Source of the DNA: Physella acuta
Taxonomy: Eukaryota; Mollusca; Gastropoda; Physidae
Assembly (NCBI RefSeq): GCF_028476545.1
Contig: NW_026732690.1
Location: 286,501-350,500, forward strand
Reading direction: 5' to 3'
Length of the DNA: 64,000 bases
Part shown: positions 53,301 through 64,000 of the stretch, in pieces
How the letters are laid out: each line of letters starts with the position of its first letter
How positions within the stretch are numbered: the first letter of the stretch is position 1
Position numbers and translations under genes: made by a program
The notes under the pieces: generated by a model
Database searches by the model: none
What the model was told of the DNA's origin: nothing
The model's input: the letters and a program-made list of their open reading frames with translations, nothing else

Positions 53301-56300
53301 AGAAATAGAACCTGAAGAAAGTGCTGACCAACTCATAGAGGAAACCACACAAGCAGAAACACAACAAGAACAAGAGATCCTTGTTGATTCCCAAACCACT
53401 GAGCTCACTGATGAAAGTTTCTCACAGGAGGTGGAAGACACTCCAGATACCTATATTCCAGAATCACAATCGACTGCATCAGATGTCATTGAGGCTCAAA
53501 TCTTTGACGCAGACAGCTGCAATCTCATGGACAGACCATCCAGCCCTGAAGCTGTTAACGATGAATGGATTAAACCAATCTTGCAGAAAAACGCTGAAGA
53601 GCTGCCAGCAACTCAAGACGACAGTCCAGTCGAATTGCCAGAATTCCACGAGAGCTTTTCTGAAGTCAATGACATTGAATTAGCAGAAGAAGTACAAGAC
53701 AGCTTGCCTGTCTGTGAAGAAAAAGAAGAAGAAAAAGAAATAGCACTTGAACAAAGTGCTGACCAACTCATAGAGGAAACCACACAAGCAGAAACACAAC
53801 AAGAACAAGAGATCCTTGTTGATTCCCAAACCACTGAGCTCACTGATGAAAGTTTCTCGCAGGAGGTGGAAGACACTCCAGATAACTATATTCCAGAATC
53901 ACAATCGACTGCATCAGATGTCATTGAGGCTAAAATCTTTGACGCAGACAGCTGCAATCTCATGGTCAGACCATCCAGCCCTGAAGCTGTTGACGATGAA
54001 TGGATTAAACCAATCTTGCAGAAAAACGCCGAAGAGCTGCCAGCAACTCAAGACGACAGTCCAGTCGAATTGCCAGAATTCCACGAGAGCTTTTCTGAAG
54101 TCAATGACATTGAATTAGCAGAAGAAGTACAAGACAGCTTGCCTGTCTGTGAAGATAAAGAAGAAGAAGAAATAGCACCTGAAGAAAGTGCTGACCAACT
54201 CATAGAGGAAACCACAGAAGCAGAAACACAACAAGAACAAGAGATCCTTGTTGATTCCCAAACCACTGAGCTCACTGATGAAAGTTTCTCACAGGAGGTG
54301 GAAGACACTCCAGATACCTATATTCCAGAATCACAATCGACTGCATCAGATGTCATCGAGGCTCAAATCTTTGACGCAGACAGCTGCAATCTCATGTTCA
54401 GACCATCCAGCCCTGAAGCTGTTGACGATGAATGGATTAAACCAATCTTGCAGAAAAACGCTGAAGAGCTGCCAGCAACTCAAGACGACAGTCCAGTCGA
54501 ATTGCCAGAATTCCACGAGAGCTTTTCTGAAGTCAATGACATTGAATTAGCAGAAGAAGTACAAGACAGCTTGCCTGTCTGTGAAGATAAAGAAGGAGAA
54601 GAAATAGCACCTGAAGAAAGTGCTGACCAACTCATAGAGGAAACCAAACAAGCAGAAACACAACAAGAACAAGAGATCCTTGTTGATTCCCAAACCACTG
54701 AGCTCACTGATGAAAGTTTCTCACAGGAGGTGGAAGACACTCCAGATACCTATATTCCAGAATCACAATCGACTGCATCAGATGTCATTGAGGCTCAAAT
54801 CTTTGACGCAGACAGCTGCAATCTCATGGACAGACCATCCAGCCCTGAAGCTGTTGACGATGAATGGATTAAACCAATCTTGCAGAAAAACGCTGAAGAG
54901 CTGCCAGCAACTCAAGACGACAGTCCAGTCGAATTGCCAGAATTCCACGAGAGATTTTCTGAAGTCAATGACATTGAATTAGCAGAAGAAGTACAAGACA
55001 GCTTGCCTGTCTGTGAAGATAAAGAAGAAGAAGAAATAGCACCTGAAGAAAGTGCTGACCAACTCATAGAGGAAACCACACAAGCAGAAACACAACAAGA
55101 ACAAGAGATCCTTGTTGATTCCCAAACCACTGAGCTCACTGATGAAAGTTTCTCACAGGAGGTGAAAGACACTCCAGATACCTATATTCCAGAATCACAA
55201 TCGACTGCATCAGATGTCATTGAGGCTCAAATCTTTGACGCAGACAGCTGCAATCTCATGTTCAGACCATCCAGCCCTGAAGCTGTTGACGATGAATGGA
55301 TTAAACCAATCTTGCAGAAAAACGCTGAAGAGCTGCCAGCAACTCAAGACGACAGTCCAGTCGAATTGCCAGAATTCCACGAGAGCTTTTCTGAAGTCAA
55401 TGACATTGAATTAGCAGAAGAAGTACAAGACAGCTTGCCTGTCTGTGAAGAAAAAGAAGAAGAAGAAGAAATAGCACTTGAGCAAAGTGCTGACCAACTC
55501 ATAGAGGAAACCACACAAGCAGAAACACAACAAGAACAAGAGATCCTTGTTGATTCCCAAACCACTGAGCTCACTGATGAAAGTTTCTCACAGGAGGTGG
55601 AAGACACTCCAGATACCTATATTCCAGAATCACAATCGACTGCATCAGATGTCATTGAGGCTCAAATCTTTGACGCAGACAGCTCCGATCTCATGGTCAG
55701 ACCATCCAGCCCTGAAGCTGTTGACGATGAATGGATTAAACCAATCTGGCAGAAAAACGCCGAAGAGCTGCCAGCAACTCAAGACAGCAGTCCAGTCGAA
55801 TTGCCAGAATTCCACGAGAGCTTTTCTGAAGTCAATGACATTGAATTAGCAGAAGAAGTACAAGACAGCTTGCCTGTCTGTGAAGATAAAGAAGAAGAAG
55901 AAAAAATAGCACTTGAACAAAGTGCTGACCAACTCATAGAGGAAACCACACAAGCAGAAACACAACAAAAACAAGAGATCCTTGTTGATTCCCAAACCAC
56001 TGAGCTCACTGATGAAAGTTTCTCACAGGAGGTGGAAGACACTCCAGATACCTATATTCAAGAATCACAATCAACTGCATCAGATGTCATTGAGGCTCAA
56101 ATCTTTGACAAAGACAGCTCCGATCTCATGGTCAGACCATCCAGCCCTGAAGCTGTTGACGATGAATGGATTAAACCAATCTGGCAGAAAAACGCCGAAG
56201 AGCTGCCAGCAACTCAAGACGACAGTCCAGTCGAATTGCCAGAATTCCACGAGAGCTTTTCTGAAGTCAATGACATTGAATTAGCAGAAGAAGTACAAGA

Positions 56301-59300
56301 CAGCTTGCCTGTCTGTGAAGATAAAGAAGAAGAAGAAATAGCACCTGAAGAAAGTGCTGACCAACTCATAGAGGAAACCACAGAAGCAGAAACACAACAA
56401 GAACAAGAGATCCTTGTTGATTCCCAAACCACTGAGCTCACTGATGAAAGTTTCTCACAGGAGGTGGAAGACACTCCAGATACCTATATTCCAGAATCAC
56501 AATCGACTGCATCAGATGTCATCGAGGCTCAAATCTTTGACGCAGACAGCTGCAATCTCATGTTCAGACCATCCAGCCCTGAAGCTGTTGACGATGAATG
56601 GATTAAACCAATCTTGCAGAAAAACGCTGAAGAGCTGCCAGCAACTCAAGACGACAGTCCAGTCGAATTGCCAGAATTCCACGAGAGCTTTTCTGAAGTC
56701 AATGACATTGAATTAGCAGAAGAAGTACAAGACAGCTTGCCTGTCTGTGAAGAAAAAGAAGAAGAAGAAATAGCACTTGAACAAAGTGCTGACCAACTCA
56801 TAGAGGAAACCACACAAGCAGAAACACAACAAGAACAAGAGATCCTTGTTGATTCCCAAACCACTGAGCTCACTGATGAAAGTTTCTCACAGGAGGTGGA
56901 AGACACTCCAGATACCTATATTCCAGAATCACAATCGACTGCATCAGATGTCATTGAGGCTCAAATCTTTGACGCAGACAGCTCCGATCTCATGGTCAGA
57001 CCATCCAGCCCTGAAGCTGTTAACGATGAATGGATTAAACCAATCTGGCAGAAAAACGCCGAAGAGCTGCCAGCAACTCAAGACGACAGTCCAGTCGAAT
57101 TGCCAGAATTCCACGAGAGCTTTTCTGAAGTCAATGACATTGAATTAGCAGAAGAAGTACAAGACAGCTTGCCTGTCTGTGAAGATAAAGAAGAAGAAGA
57201 AATAGCACCTGAAGAAAGTGCTGACCAACTCATAGAGGAAACCACAGAAGCAGAAACACAACAAGAACAAGAGATCCTTGTTGATTCCCAAACCACTGAG
57301 CTCACTGATGAAAGTTTCTCACAGGAGGTGGAAGACACTCCAGATACCTATATTCCAGAATCACAATCGACTGCATCAGATGTCATCGAGGCTCAAATCG
57401 TTGACGCAGACAGCTGCAATCTCATGTTCAGACCATCCAGCCCTGAAGCTGTTGACGATGAATGGATTAAACCAATCTTGCAGAAAAACGCTGAAGAGCT
57501 GCCAGCAACTCAAGACGACAGTCCAGTCGAATTGCCAGAATTCCACGAGAGCTTTTCTGAAGTCAATGACATTGAATTAGCAGAAGAAGTACAAGACAGC
57601 TTGCCTGTCTGTGAAGAAAAAGAAGAAGAAGAAATAGCACTTGAACAAAGTGCTGACCAACTCATAGAGGAAACCACACAAGCAGAAACACAACAAGAAC
57701 AAGAGATCCTTGTTGATTCCCAAACCACTGAGCTCACTGAAGAAAGTTTCTCACAGGAGGTGGAAGACACTCCAGATACCTATATTCCAGAATCACAATC
57801 GACTGCATCAGATGTCATTGGGGCTCAAATCTTTGACGCAGACAGCTGCAATCTCAAGGTCAGACCATCCAGCCCTGAAGCTGTTGACGATGAATGGATT
57901 AAACAAATCTTGCAGAAAAACGCCGAAGAGCTGCCAGCAACTCAAGACGACAGTCCAGTCGAATTGCCAGAATTCCACGAGAGCTTTTCTGAAGTCAATG
58001 ACATTGAATTAGCAGAAGAAGTACAAGACAGCTTGCCTGTCTGTGAAGATAAAGAAGAAGAAGAAATAGAACCTGAAGAAAGTGCTGACCAACTCATAGA
58101 GGAAACCACACAAGCAGAAACACAACAAGAACAAGAGATCCTTGTTGATTCCCAAACCACTGAGCTCACTGATGAAAGTTTCTCACAGGAGGTGGAAGAC
58201 ACTCCAGATACCTATATTCCAGAATCACAATCGACTGCATCAGATGTCATTGAGGCTCAAATCTTTGACGCAGACAGCTGCAATCTCATGGACAGACCAT
58301 CCAGCCCTGAAGCTGTTAACGATGAATGGATTAAACCAATCTTGCAGAAAAACGCTGAAGAGCTGCCAGCAACTCAAGACGACAGTCCAGTCGAATTGCC
58401 AGAATTCCACGAGAGCTTTTCTGAAGTCAATGACATTGAATTAGCAGAAGAAGTACAAGACAGCTTGCCTGTCTGTGAAGAAAAAGAAAAAGAAAAAGAA
58501 ATAGCACTTGAACAAAGTGCTGACCAACTCATAGAGGAAACCACACAAGCAGAAACACAACAAGAACAAGAGATCCTTGTTGATTCCCAAACCACTGAGC
58601 TCACTGATGAAAGTTTCTCGCAGGAGGTGGAAGACACTCCAGATAACTATATTCCAGAATCACAATCGACTGCATCAGATGTCATTGAGGCTAAAATCTT
58701 TGACGCAGACAGCTGCAATCTCATGGTCAGACCATCCAGCCCTGAAGCTGTTGACGATGAATGGATTAAACCAATCTTGCAGAAAAACGCCGAAGAGCTG
58801 CCAGCAACTCAAGACGACAGTCCAGTCGAATTGCCAGAATTCCACGAGAGCTTTTCTGAAGTCAATGACATTGAATTAGCAGAAGAAGTACAAGACAGCT
58901 TGCCTGTCTGTGAAGATAAAGAAGAAGAAGAAATAGCACCTGAAGAAAGTGCTGACCAACTCATAGAGGAAACCACAGAAGCAGAAACACAACAAGAACA
59001 AGAGATCCTTGTTGATTCCCAAACCACTGAGCTCACTGATGAAAGTTTCTCACAGGAGGTGGAAGACACTCCAGATACCTATATTCCAGAATCACAATCG
59101 ACTGCATCAGATGTCATCGAGGCTCAAATCTTTGACGCAGACAGCTGCAATCTCATGTTCAGACCATCCAGCCCTGAAGCTGTTGACGATGAATGGATTA
59201 AACCAATCTTGCAGAAAAACGCTGAAGAGCTGCCAGCAACTCAAGACGACAGTCCAGTCGAATTGCCAGAATTCCACGAGAGCTTTTCTGAAGTCAATGA

Positions 59301-62300
59301 CATTGAATTAGCAGAAGAAGTACAAGACAGCTTGCCTGTCTGTGAAGAAAAAGAAGAAGAAGAAATAGCACTTGAACAAAGTGCTGACCAACTCATAGAG
59401 GAAACCACACAAGCAGAAACACAACAAGAACAAGAGATCCTTGTTGATTCCCAAACCACTGAGCTCACTGATGAAAGTTTCTCACAGGAGGTGGAAGACA
59501 CTCCAGATACCTATATTCCAGAATCACAATCGACTGCATCAGATGTCATTGAGGCTCAAATCTTTGACGCAGACAGCTCCGATCTCATGGTCAGACCATC
59601 CAGCCCTGAAGCTGTTGACGATGAATGGATTAAACCAATCTGGCAGAAAAACGCCGAAGAGCTGCCAGCAACTCAAGACGACAGTCCAGTCGAATTGCCA
59701 GAATTCCACGAGCGCTTTTCTGAAGTCAATGACATTGAATTAGCAGAAGAAGTACAAGACAGCTTGCCTGTCTGTGAAGAAAAAGAAGAAGAAGAAATAG
59801 CACTTGAACAAAGTGCTGACCAACTCATAGAGGAAACCACACAAGCAGAAACACAACAAGAACAAGAGATCCTTGTTGATTCCCAAACCACTGAGCTCAC
59901 TGAAGAAAGTTTCTCACAGGAGGTGATAGACACTCCAGATACCTATATTCCAGAATCACAATCGACTGCATCAGATGTCATTGGGGCTCAAATCTTTGAC
60001 GCAGACAGCTGCAATCTCAAGGTCAGACCATCCAGCCCTGAAGCTGTTGACGATGAATGGATTAAACAAATCTTGCAGAAAAACGCCGAAGAGCTGCCAG
60101 CAACTCAAGACGACAGTCCAGTCGAATTGCCAGAATTCCACGAGAGCTTTTCTGAAGTCAATGACATTGAATTAGCAGAAGAAGTACAAGACAGCTTGCC
60201 TGTCTGTGAAGATAAAGAAGAAGAAGAAATAGAACCTGAAGAAAGTGCTGACCAACTCATAGAGGAAACCACACAAGCAGAAACACAACAAGAACAAGAG
60301 ATCCTTGTTGATTCCCAAACCACTGAGCTCACTGATGAAAGTTTCTCACAGGAGGTGGAAGACACTCCAGATACCTATATTCCAGAATCACAATCGACTG
60401 CATCAGATGTCATTGAGGCTCAAATCTTTGACGCAGACAGCTGCAATCTCATGGACAGACCATCCAGCCCTGAAGCTGTTAACGATGAATGGATTAAACC
60501 AATCTTGCAGAAAAACGCTGAAGAGCTGCCAGCAACTCAAGACGACAGTCCAGTCGAATTGCCAGAATTCCACGAGAGCTTTTCTGAAGTCAATGACATT
60601 GAATTAGCAGAAGAAGTACAAGACAGCTTGCCTGTCTGTGAAGAAAAAGAAAAAGAAAAAGAAATAGCACTTGAACAAAGTGCTGACCAACTCATAGAGG
60701 AAACCACACAAGCAGAAACACAACAAGAACAAGAGATCCTTGTTGATTCCCAAACCACTGAGCTCACTGATGAAAGTTTCTCGCAGGAGGTGGAAGACAC
60801 TCCAGATAACTATATTCCAGAATCACAATCGACTGCATCAGATGTCATTGAGGCTAAAATCTTTGACGCAGACAGCTGCAATCTCATGGTCAGACCATCC
60901 AGCCCTGAAGCTGTTGACGATGAATGGATTAAACCAATCTTGCAGAAAAACGCCGAAGAGCTGCCAGCAACTCAAGACGACAGTCCAGTCGAATTGCCAG
61001 AATTCCACGAGAGCTTTTCTGAAGTCAATGACATTGAATTAGCAGAAGAAGTACAAGACAGCTTGCCTGTCTGTGAAGATAAAGAAGAAGAAGAAATAGC
61101 ACCTGAAGAAAGTGCTGACCAACTCATAGAGGAAACCACAGAAGCAGAAACACAACAAGAACAAGAGATCCTTGTTGATTCCCAAACCACTGAGCTCACT
61201 GATGAAAGTTTCTCACAGGAGGTGGAAGACACTCCAGATACCTATATTCCAGAATCACAATCGACTGCATCAGATGTCATCGAGGCTCAAATCTTTGACG
61301 CAGACAGCTGCAATCTCATGTTCAGACCATCCAGCCCTGAAGCTGTTGACGATGAATGGATTAAACCAATCTTGCAGAAAAACGCTGAAGAGCTGCCAGC
61401 AACTCAAGACGACAGTCCAGTCGAATTGCCAGAATTCCACGAGAGCTTTTCTGAAGTCAATGACATTGAATTAGCAGAAGAAGTACAAGACAGCTTGCCT
61501 GTCTGTGAAGAAAAAGAAGAAGAAGAAATAGCACTTGAACAAAGTGCTGACCAACTCATAGAGGAAACCACACAAGCAGAAACACAACAAGAACAAGAGA
61601 TCCTTGTTGATTCCCAAACCACTGAGCTCACTGATGAAAGTTTCTCACAGGAGGTGGAAGACACTCCAGATACCTATATTCCAGAATCACAATCGACTGC
61701 ATCAGATGTCATTGAGGCTCAAATCTTTGACGCAGACAGCTCCGATCTCATGGTCAGACCATCCAGCCCTGAAGCTGTTGACGATGAATGGATTAAACCA
61801 ATCTGGCAGAAAAACGCCGAAGAGCTGCCAGCAACTCAAGACGACAGTCCAGTCGAATTGCCAGAATTCCACGAGAGCTTTTCTGAAGTCAATGACATTG
61901 AATTAGCAGAAGAAGTACAAGACAGCTTGCCTGTCTGTGAAGAAAAAGAAGAAGAAGAAGAAATAGCACTTGAACAAAGTGCTGACCAACTCATAGAGGA
62001 AACCACACAAGCAGAAACACAACAAGAACAAGAGATCCTTGTTGATTCCCAAACCACTGAGCTCACTGATGAAAGTTTCTCACAGGAGGTGGAAGACACT
62101 CCAGATACCTATATTCCAGAATCACAATCGACTGCATCAGATGTCATTGAGGCTAAAATCTTTGACGCAGACAGCTGCAATCTCAAGGTCAGACCATCCA
62201 GCCCTGAAGCTGTTGACGATGAATGGATTAAACAAATCTTGCAGAAAAACGCCGAAGAGCTGCCAGCAACTCAAGACGACAGTCCAGTCGAATTGCCAGA

Positions 62301-64000
62301 ATTCCACGAGAGCTTTTCTGAAGTCAATGACATTGAATTAGCAGAAGAAGTACAAGACAGCTTGCCTGTCTGTGAAGATAAAGAAGAAGAAGAAGAATTA
62401 GCACCTGAAGAAAGTGCTGACCAACTCATAGAGGAAACCACAGAAGCAGAAACACAACAAGAACAAGAGATCCTTGTTGATTCCCAAACCACTGAGCTCA
62501 CTGATGAAAGTTTCTCACAGGAGGTGGAAGACACTCCAGATACCTATATTCCAGAATCACAATCGACTGCATCAGATGTCATCGAGGCTCAAATCTTTGA
62601 CGCAGACAGCTGCAATCTCATGTTCAGACCATCCAGCCCTGAAGCTTTTGACGATGAATGGATTAAACCAATCTTGCAGAAAAACGCGGAAGAGCTGCCA
62701 GCAACTCAAGACGACAGTCCAGTCGAATTGCCAGAATTCCACGAGAGCTTTTCTGAAGTCAATGACATTGAATTAGCAGAAGAAGTACAAGACAGCTTGC
62801 CTGTCTGTGAAGAAAAAGAAGAAGAAGAAGAAATAGCACTTGAACAAAGTGCTGACCAACTCATAGAGGAAACCACACAAGCAGAAACACAACAAGAACA
62901 AGAGATCCTTGTTGATTCCCAAACCACTGAGCTCACTGATGAAAGTTTCTCACAGGAGGTGGAAGACACTCCAGATACCTATATTCCAGAATCACAATCG
63001 ACTGCATCAGATGTCATTGAGGCTCAAATCTTTGACGCAGACAGCTCCGATCTCATGGTAAGACCATCCAGCCCTGAAGCTGTTGACGATGAATGGATTA
63101 AACCAATCTGGCAGAAAAACGCCGAAGAGCTGCCAGCAACTCAAGACGACAGTCCAGTCGAATTGCCAGAATTCCACGAGAGCTTTTCTGAAGTCAATGA
63201 CATTGAATTAGCAGAAGAAGTACAAGACAGCTTGCCTGTCTGTGAAGATAAAGAAGAAGAAGAAATAGCACCTGAAGAAAGTGCTGACCAACTCATAGAG
63301 GAAACCACACAAGCAGAAACACAACAAGAACAAGAGATCCTTGTTGATTCCCAAACCACTGAGCTCACTGATGAAAGTTTCTCACAGGAGGTGGAAGACA
63401 CTCCAGATACCTATATTCCAGAATCACAATCGACTGCATCAGATGTCATTGAGGCTCAAATCTTTGACGCAGACAGCTGCAATCTCATGGACAGACCATC
63501 CAGCCCTGAAGCTGTTGACGATGAATGGATTAAACCAATCTTGCAGAAAAATGCTGAAGAGCTGCCAGCAACTCAAGACGATAGTCCAGTCGAATTGCCA
63601 GAATTCCACGAGAGCTTTTCTGAAGTCAATGACATTGAATTAGCAGAAGAAGTACAAGACAGCTTGCCTGTCTGTGAAGATAAAGAAGAAGAAGTAATAG
63701 AACCTGAAGAAAGTGCTGACCAACTCATAGAGGAAACCACACAAGCAGAAACACAACAAGAACAAGAGATCCTTGTTGATTCCCAAACCACTGAGCTCAC
63801 TGATGAAAGTTTCTCACAGGAGGTGGAAGACACTCCAGATACCTATATTCCAGAATCACAATCGACTGCATCAGATGTCATTGAGGCTCAAATCTTTGAC
63901 GCAGACAGCTGCAATCTCATGGTCAGACCATCCAGCCCTGAAGCTGTTGACGATGAATGGATTAAACCAATCTTGCAGAAAAACGCTGAAGAGCTGCCAG
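35328..64000 (+). CDS. Giant KH-domain protein with at least 39 acidic 144-residue repeats; 3' end outside the window (exons 35328-35391, 37771-37907, 38321-38536, 42697-64000+)
   Basis: Four exons keep one open frame. Borders: GTAG|GTGAGT; CCCCACAG|GT...AAG|GTGGGT; CCTTTCAG|AAA...GAA|GTGAGT; ACTCGCAG|AGA. Phases at the three junctions are 1, 0 and 0. The last exon is open from 42,697 to the window end, 21.3 kb, so at least 7,240 codons are present. Residues 8-76 form a KH domain ([14 protein letters not shown]..., [18 protein letters not shown]). Residues 140 to about 1360 are acidic, Ser/Thr-rich and low in predicted order, with several SSVDD motifs (43.8-44.2 kb). Residues about 1362-1490 are less acidic and end in [13 protein letters not shown], which fits a PKA-anchoring helix pattern. 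From about residue 1508 to the edge is the repeat array, 31% Glu+Asp. No signal peptide or membrane segment is seen. The start is the first Met after the inferred 5'UTR acceptor and gives the KH beta-1 strand just downstream. Function is unknown; scaffold or anchoring is a guess. Confidence 0.85.
35698..35871. mobile_element. hAT-like MITE, family 2, in KH-gene intron 1
   Basis: It starts CAGTTTCTTCCAGGCATC and ends GTCTAAAAGAAACGCTG. ACTTCACC flanks it on both sides (35,690-35,697 and 35,872-35,879). The core TATAGAAAATATATACATTT matches the copy at 4,814-5,016. It is non-coding. Confidence 0.9.
36271..36605. mobile_element. hAT-like MITE, family 1, in KH-gene intron 1
   Basis: It starts CAGTGGCGTAGCCAGG and ends CCTGCCTACGCCACTG, with TGTCGGTC on both sides (36,263-36,270 and 36,606-36,613). 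The interior is a run of about seven TCAAACTTTCGATTTGCACC units with variable poly-C tails, more than in other copies. It is non-coding; the open frames across it come from the 26-27 bp tandem unit. Confidence 0.92.
36785..37740. repeat. 45-bp minisatellite ending 30 bp before exon 2 of the KH gene
   Basis: The core (37,110-37,733) has about 14 near-identical copies of a 45-base unit containing AAAGACCTATGTTTAGAATG and CTATACTGTTAATGCCTCCA. One C/T site (CCCTATA or CCCCATA) varies. Diverged, older copies of different length extend left to about 36,785. Because 45 is a multiple of three the array is open on both strands ([15 protein letters not shown] on plus). It lies inside intron 1 and ends just before the acceptor at 37,770. 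Confidence 0.93.
38129..38312. repeat. (TA)n/(TG)n microsatellite in KH-gene intron 2
   Basis: TA runs surround a short (GT)n block and a TATAGGCCTATA palindrome near 38,219. The array stops eight bases before the CCTTTCAG acceptor of exon 3, so the TA run occupies the branch-point region. Confidence 0.95.
38537..42696 (+). other. Intron 3 of the KH gene
   Basis: About 4.2 kb between GAA|GTGAGT and ACTCGCAG. It holds one family-2 MITE (40,999-41,205), poly-G tracts near 39,800 and 42,330, and no other believable exon. A sequence near 38,771 (CATAGGCGGGCCTAGCC) and another near 39,014 (GTCCGAATCCACCTATG) look like worn hAT ends but lack a target duplication. Confidence 0.7.
40999..41205. mobile_element. 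hAT-like MITE, family 2, in KH-gene intron 3
   Basis: It begins TAGTGTTTCTACCAGAC and ends TTTCTGGAAGAAACCCTG. TTGACAAG flanks it on both sides (40,991-40,998 and 41,206-41,213). The core AAAGTATATATTTTCTATA is the reverse complement of other copies, so it lies in the opposite orientation. G runs of nine or more bases interrupt it. Confidence 0.9.
46801..64000 (+). repeat. Coding tandem array: 39 complete plus one partial 432-438-bp unit
   Basis: The coding unit is 144 residues, sometimes 145 or 146 through extra GAA codons in the Glu linker. Landmarks in order are [86 protein letters not shown] and [11 protein letters not shown]. One typical unit has 29 Glu and 16 Asp against 3 Lys and 1 Arg, a net charge near -41. 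All unit lengths are multiples of three. The first unit starts abruptly after SSDERR and the fortieth is cut by the window edge. Long open frames in other frames and on the minus strand follow from the lack of TA-type stops in the same unit and are not genes. Confidence 0.97.

Noticed and set aside
46801-64000. Dozens of 86-100-residue open frames on the minus strand and in a second plus frame across the array
   Set aside because: They repeat once per 432-bp unit and are shadows of the continuous acidic frame that is linked by clean splice sites to the upstream exons.

Overview
The window is eukaryotic, almost certainly from a marine or freshwater invertebrate, and a mollusc (gastropod-like) is my best guess. 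The reasons are intron-containing genes with GT-AG borders, AT-rich spacers, very abundant (TA)n and poly-C/poly-G tracts, short hAT-type transposons, decayed LINE and tRNA-SINE pieces, and CTAGAT-rich stretches of the sort I associate with gastropods. The species cannot be fixed from the sequence alone. No prokaryotic operon, CRISPR array, rRNA gene or intact tRNA gene is visible.

Region 1 (1-9.9 kb) holds two tandem, same-strand paralogous genes. Each has two coding exons joined at a phase-0 intron in the same place. Exon 1 encodes a low-complexity, Ser-rich N-terminal region. Exon 2 encodes a PA-clan (chymotrypsin-fold) serine-peptidase-like domain with a complete-looking His/Asp/Ser set and a GSSGG motif, most reminiscent of FAM111-type or Trypsin_2-type intracellular peptidases. 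Two families of hAT-like MITEs sit between them, one copy nested inside another.

Region 2 (9.9-35.2 kb) contains no gene that I can support in full. It is rich in minisatellites (unit lengths 21, 27, 29, 40, 48 and 62 bp and a poly-G type), microsatellites, MITEs, two LINE remnants across the window and two SINE heads. One good candidate first exon with its own TATA box and CpG-rich upstream sequence lies at 27.6-28.0 kb.

Region 3 (35.2-64 kb) is one gene that runs off the right edge. Three short exons encode an N-terminal KH domain whose GxxG loop reads G-E-D-G. A single exon then starts at 42,697 and stays open for at least 21.3 kb. This exon encodes about 1,370 residues of mostly acidic, disordered-looking sequence with a possible PKA-anchoring helix at its end, followed by 39 complete and one partial near-identical 144-residue acidic repeats. 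At least 7,240 codons lie in the window and the stop codon is not reached. The array has a higher-order pattern: blocks of units recur at offsets of 6,495, 4,761 and 2,163 bp. This giant KH-plus-repeat protein is the most unusual feature of the window.
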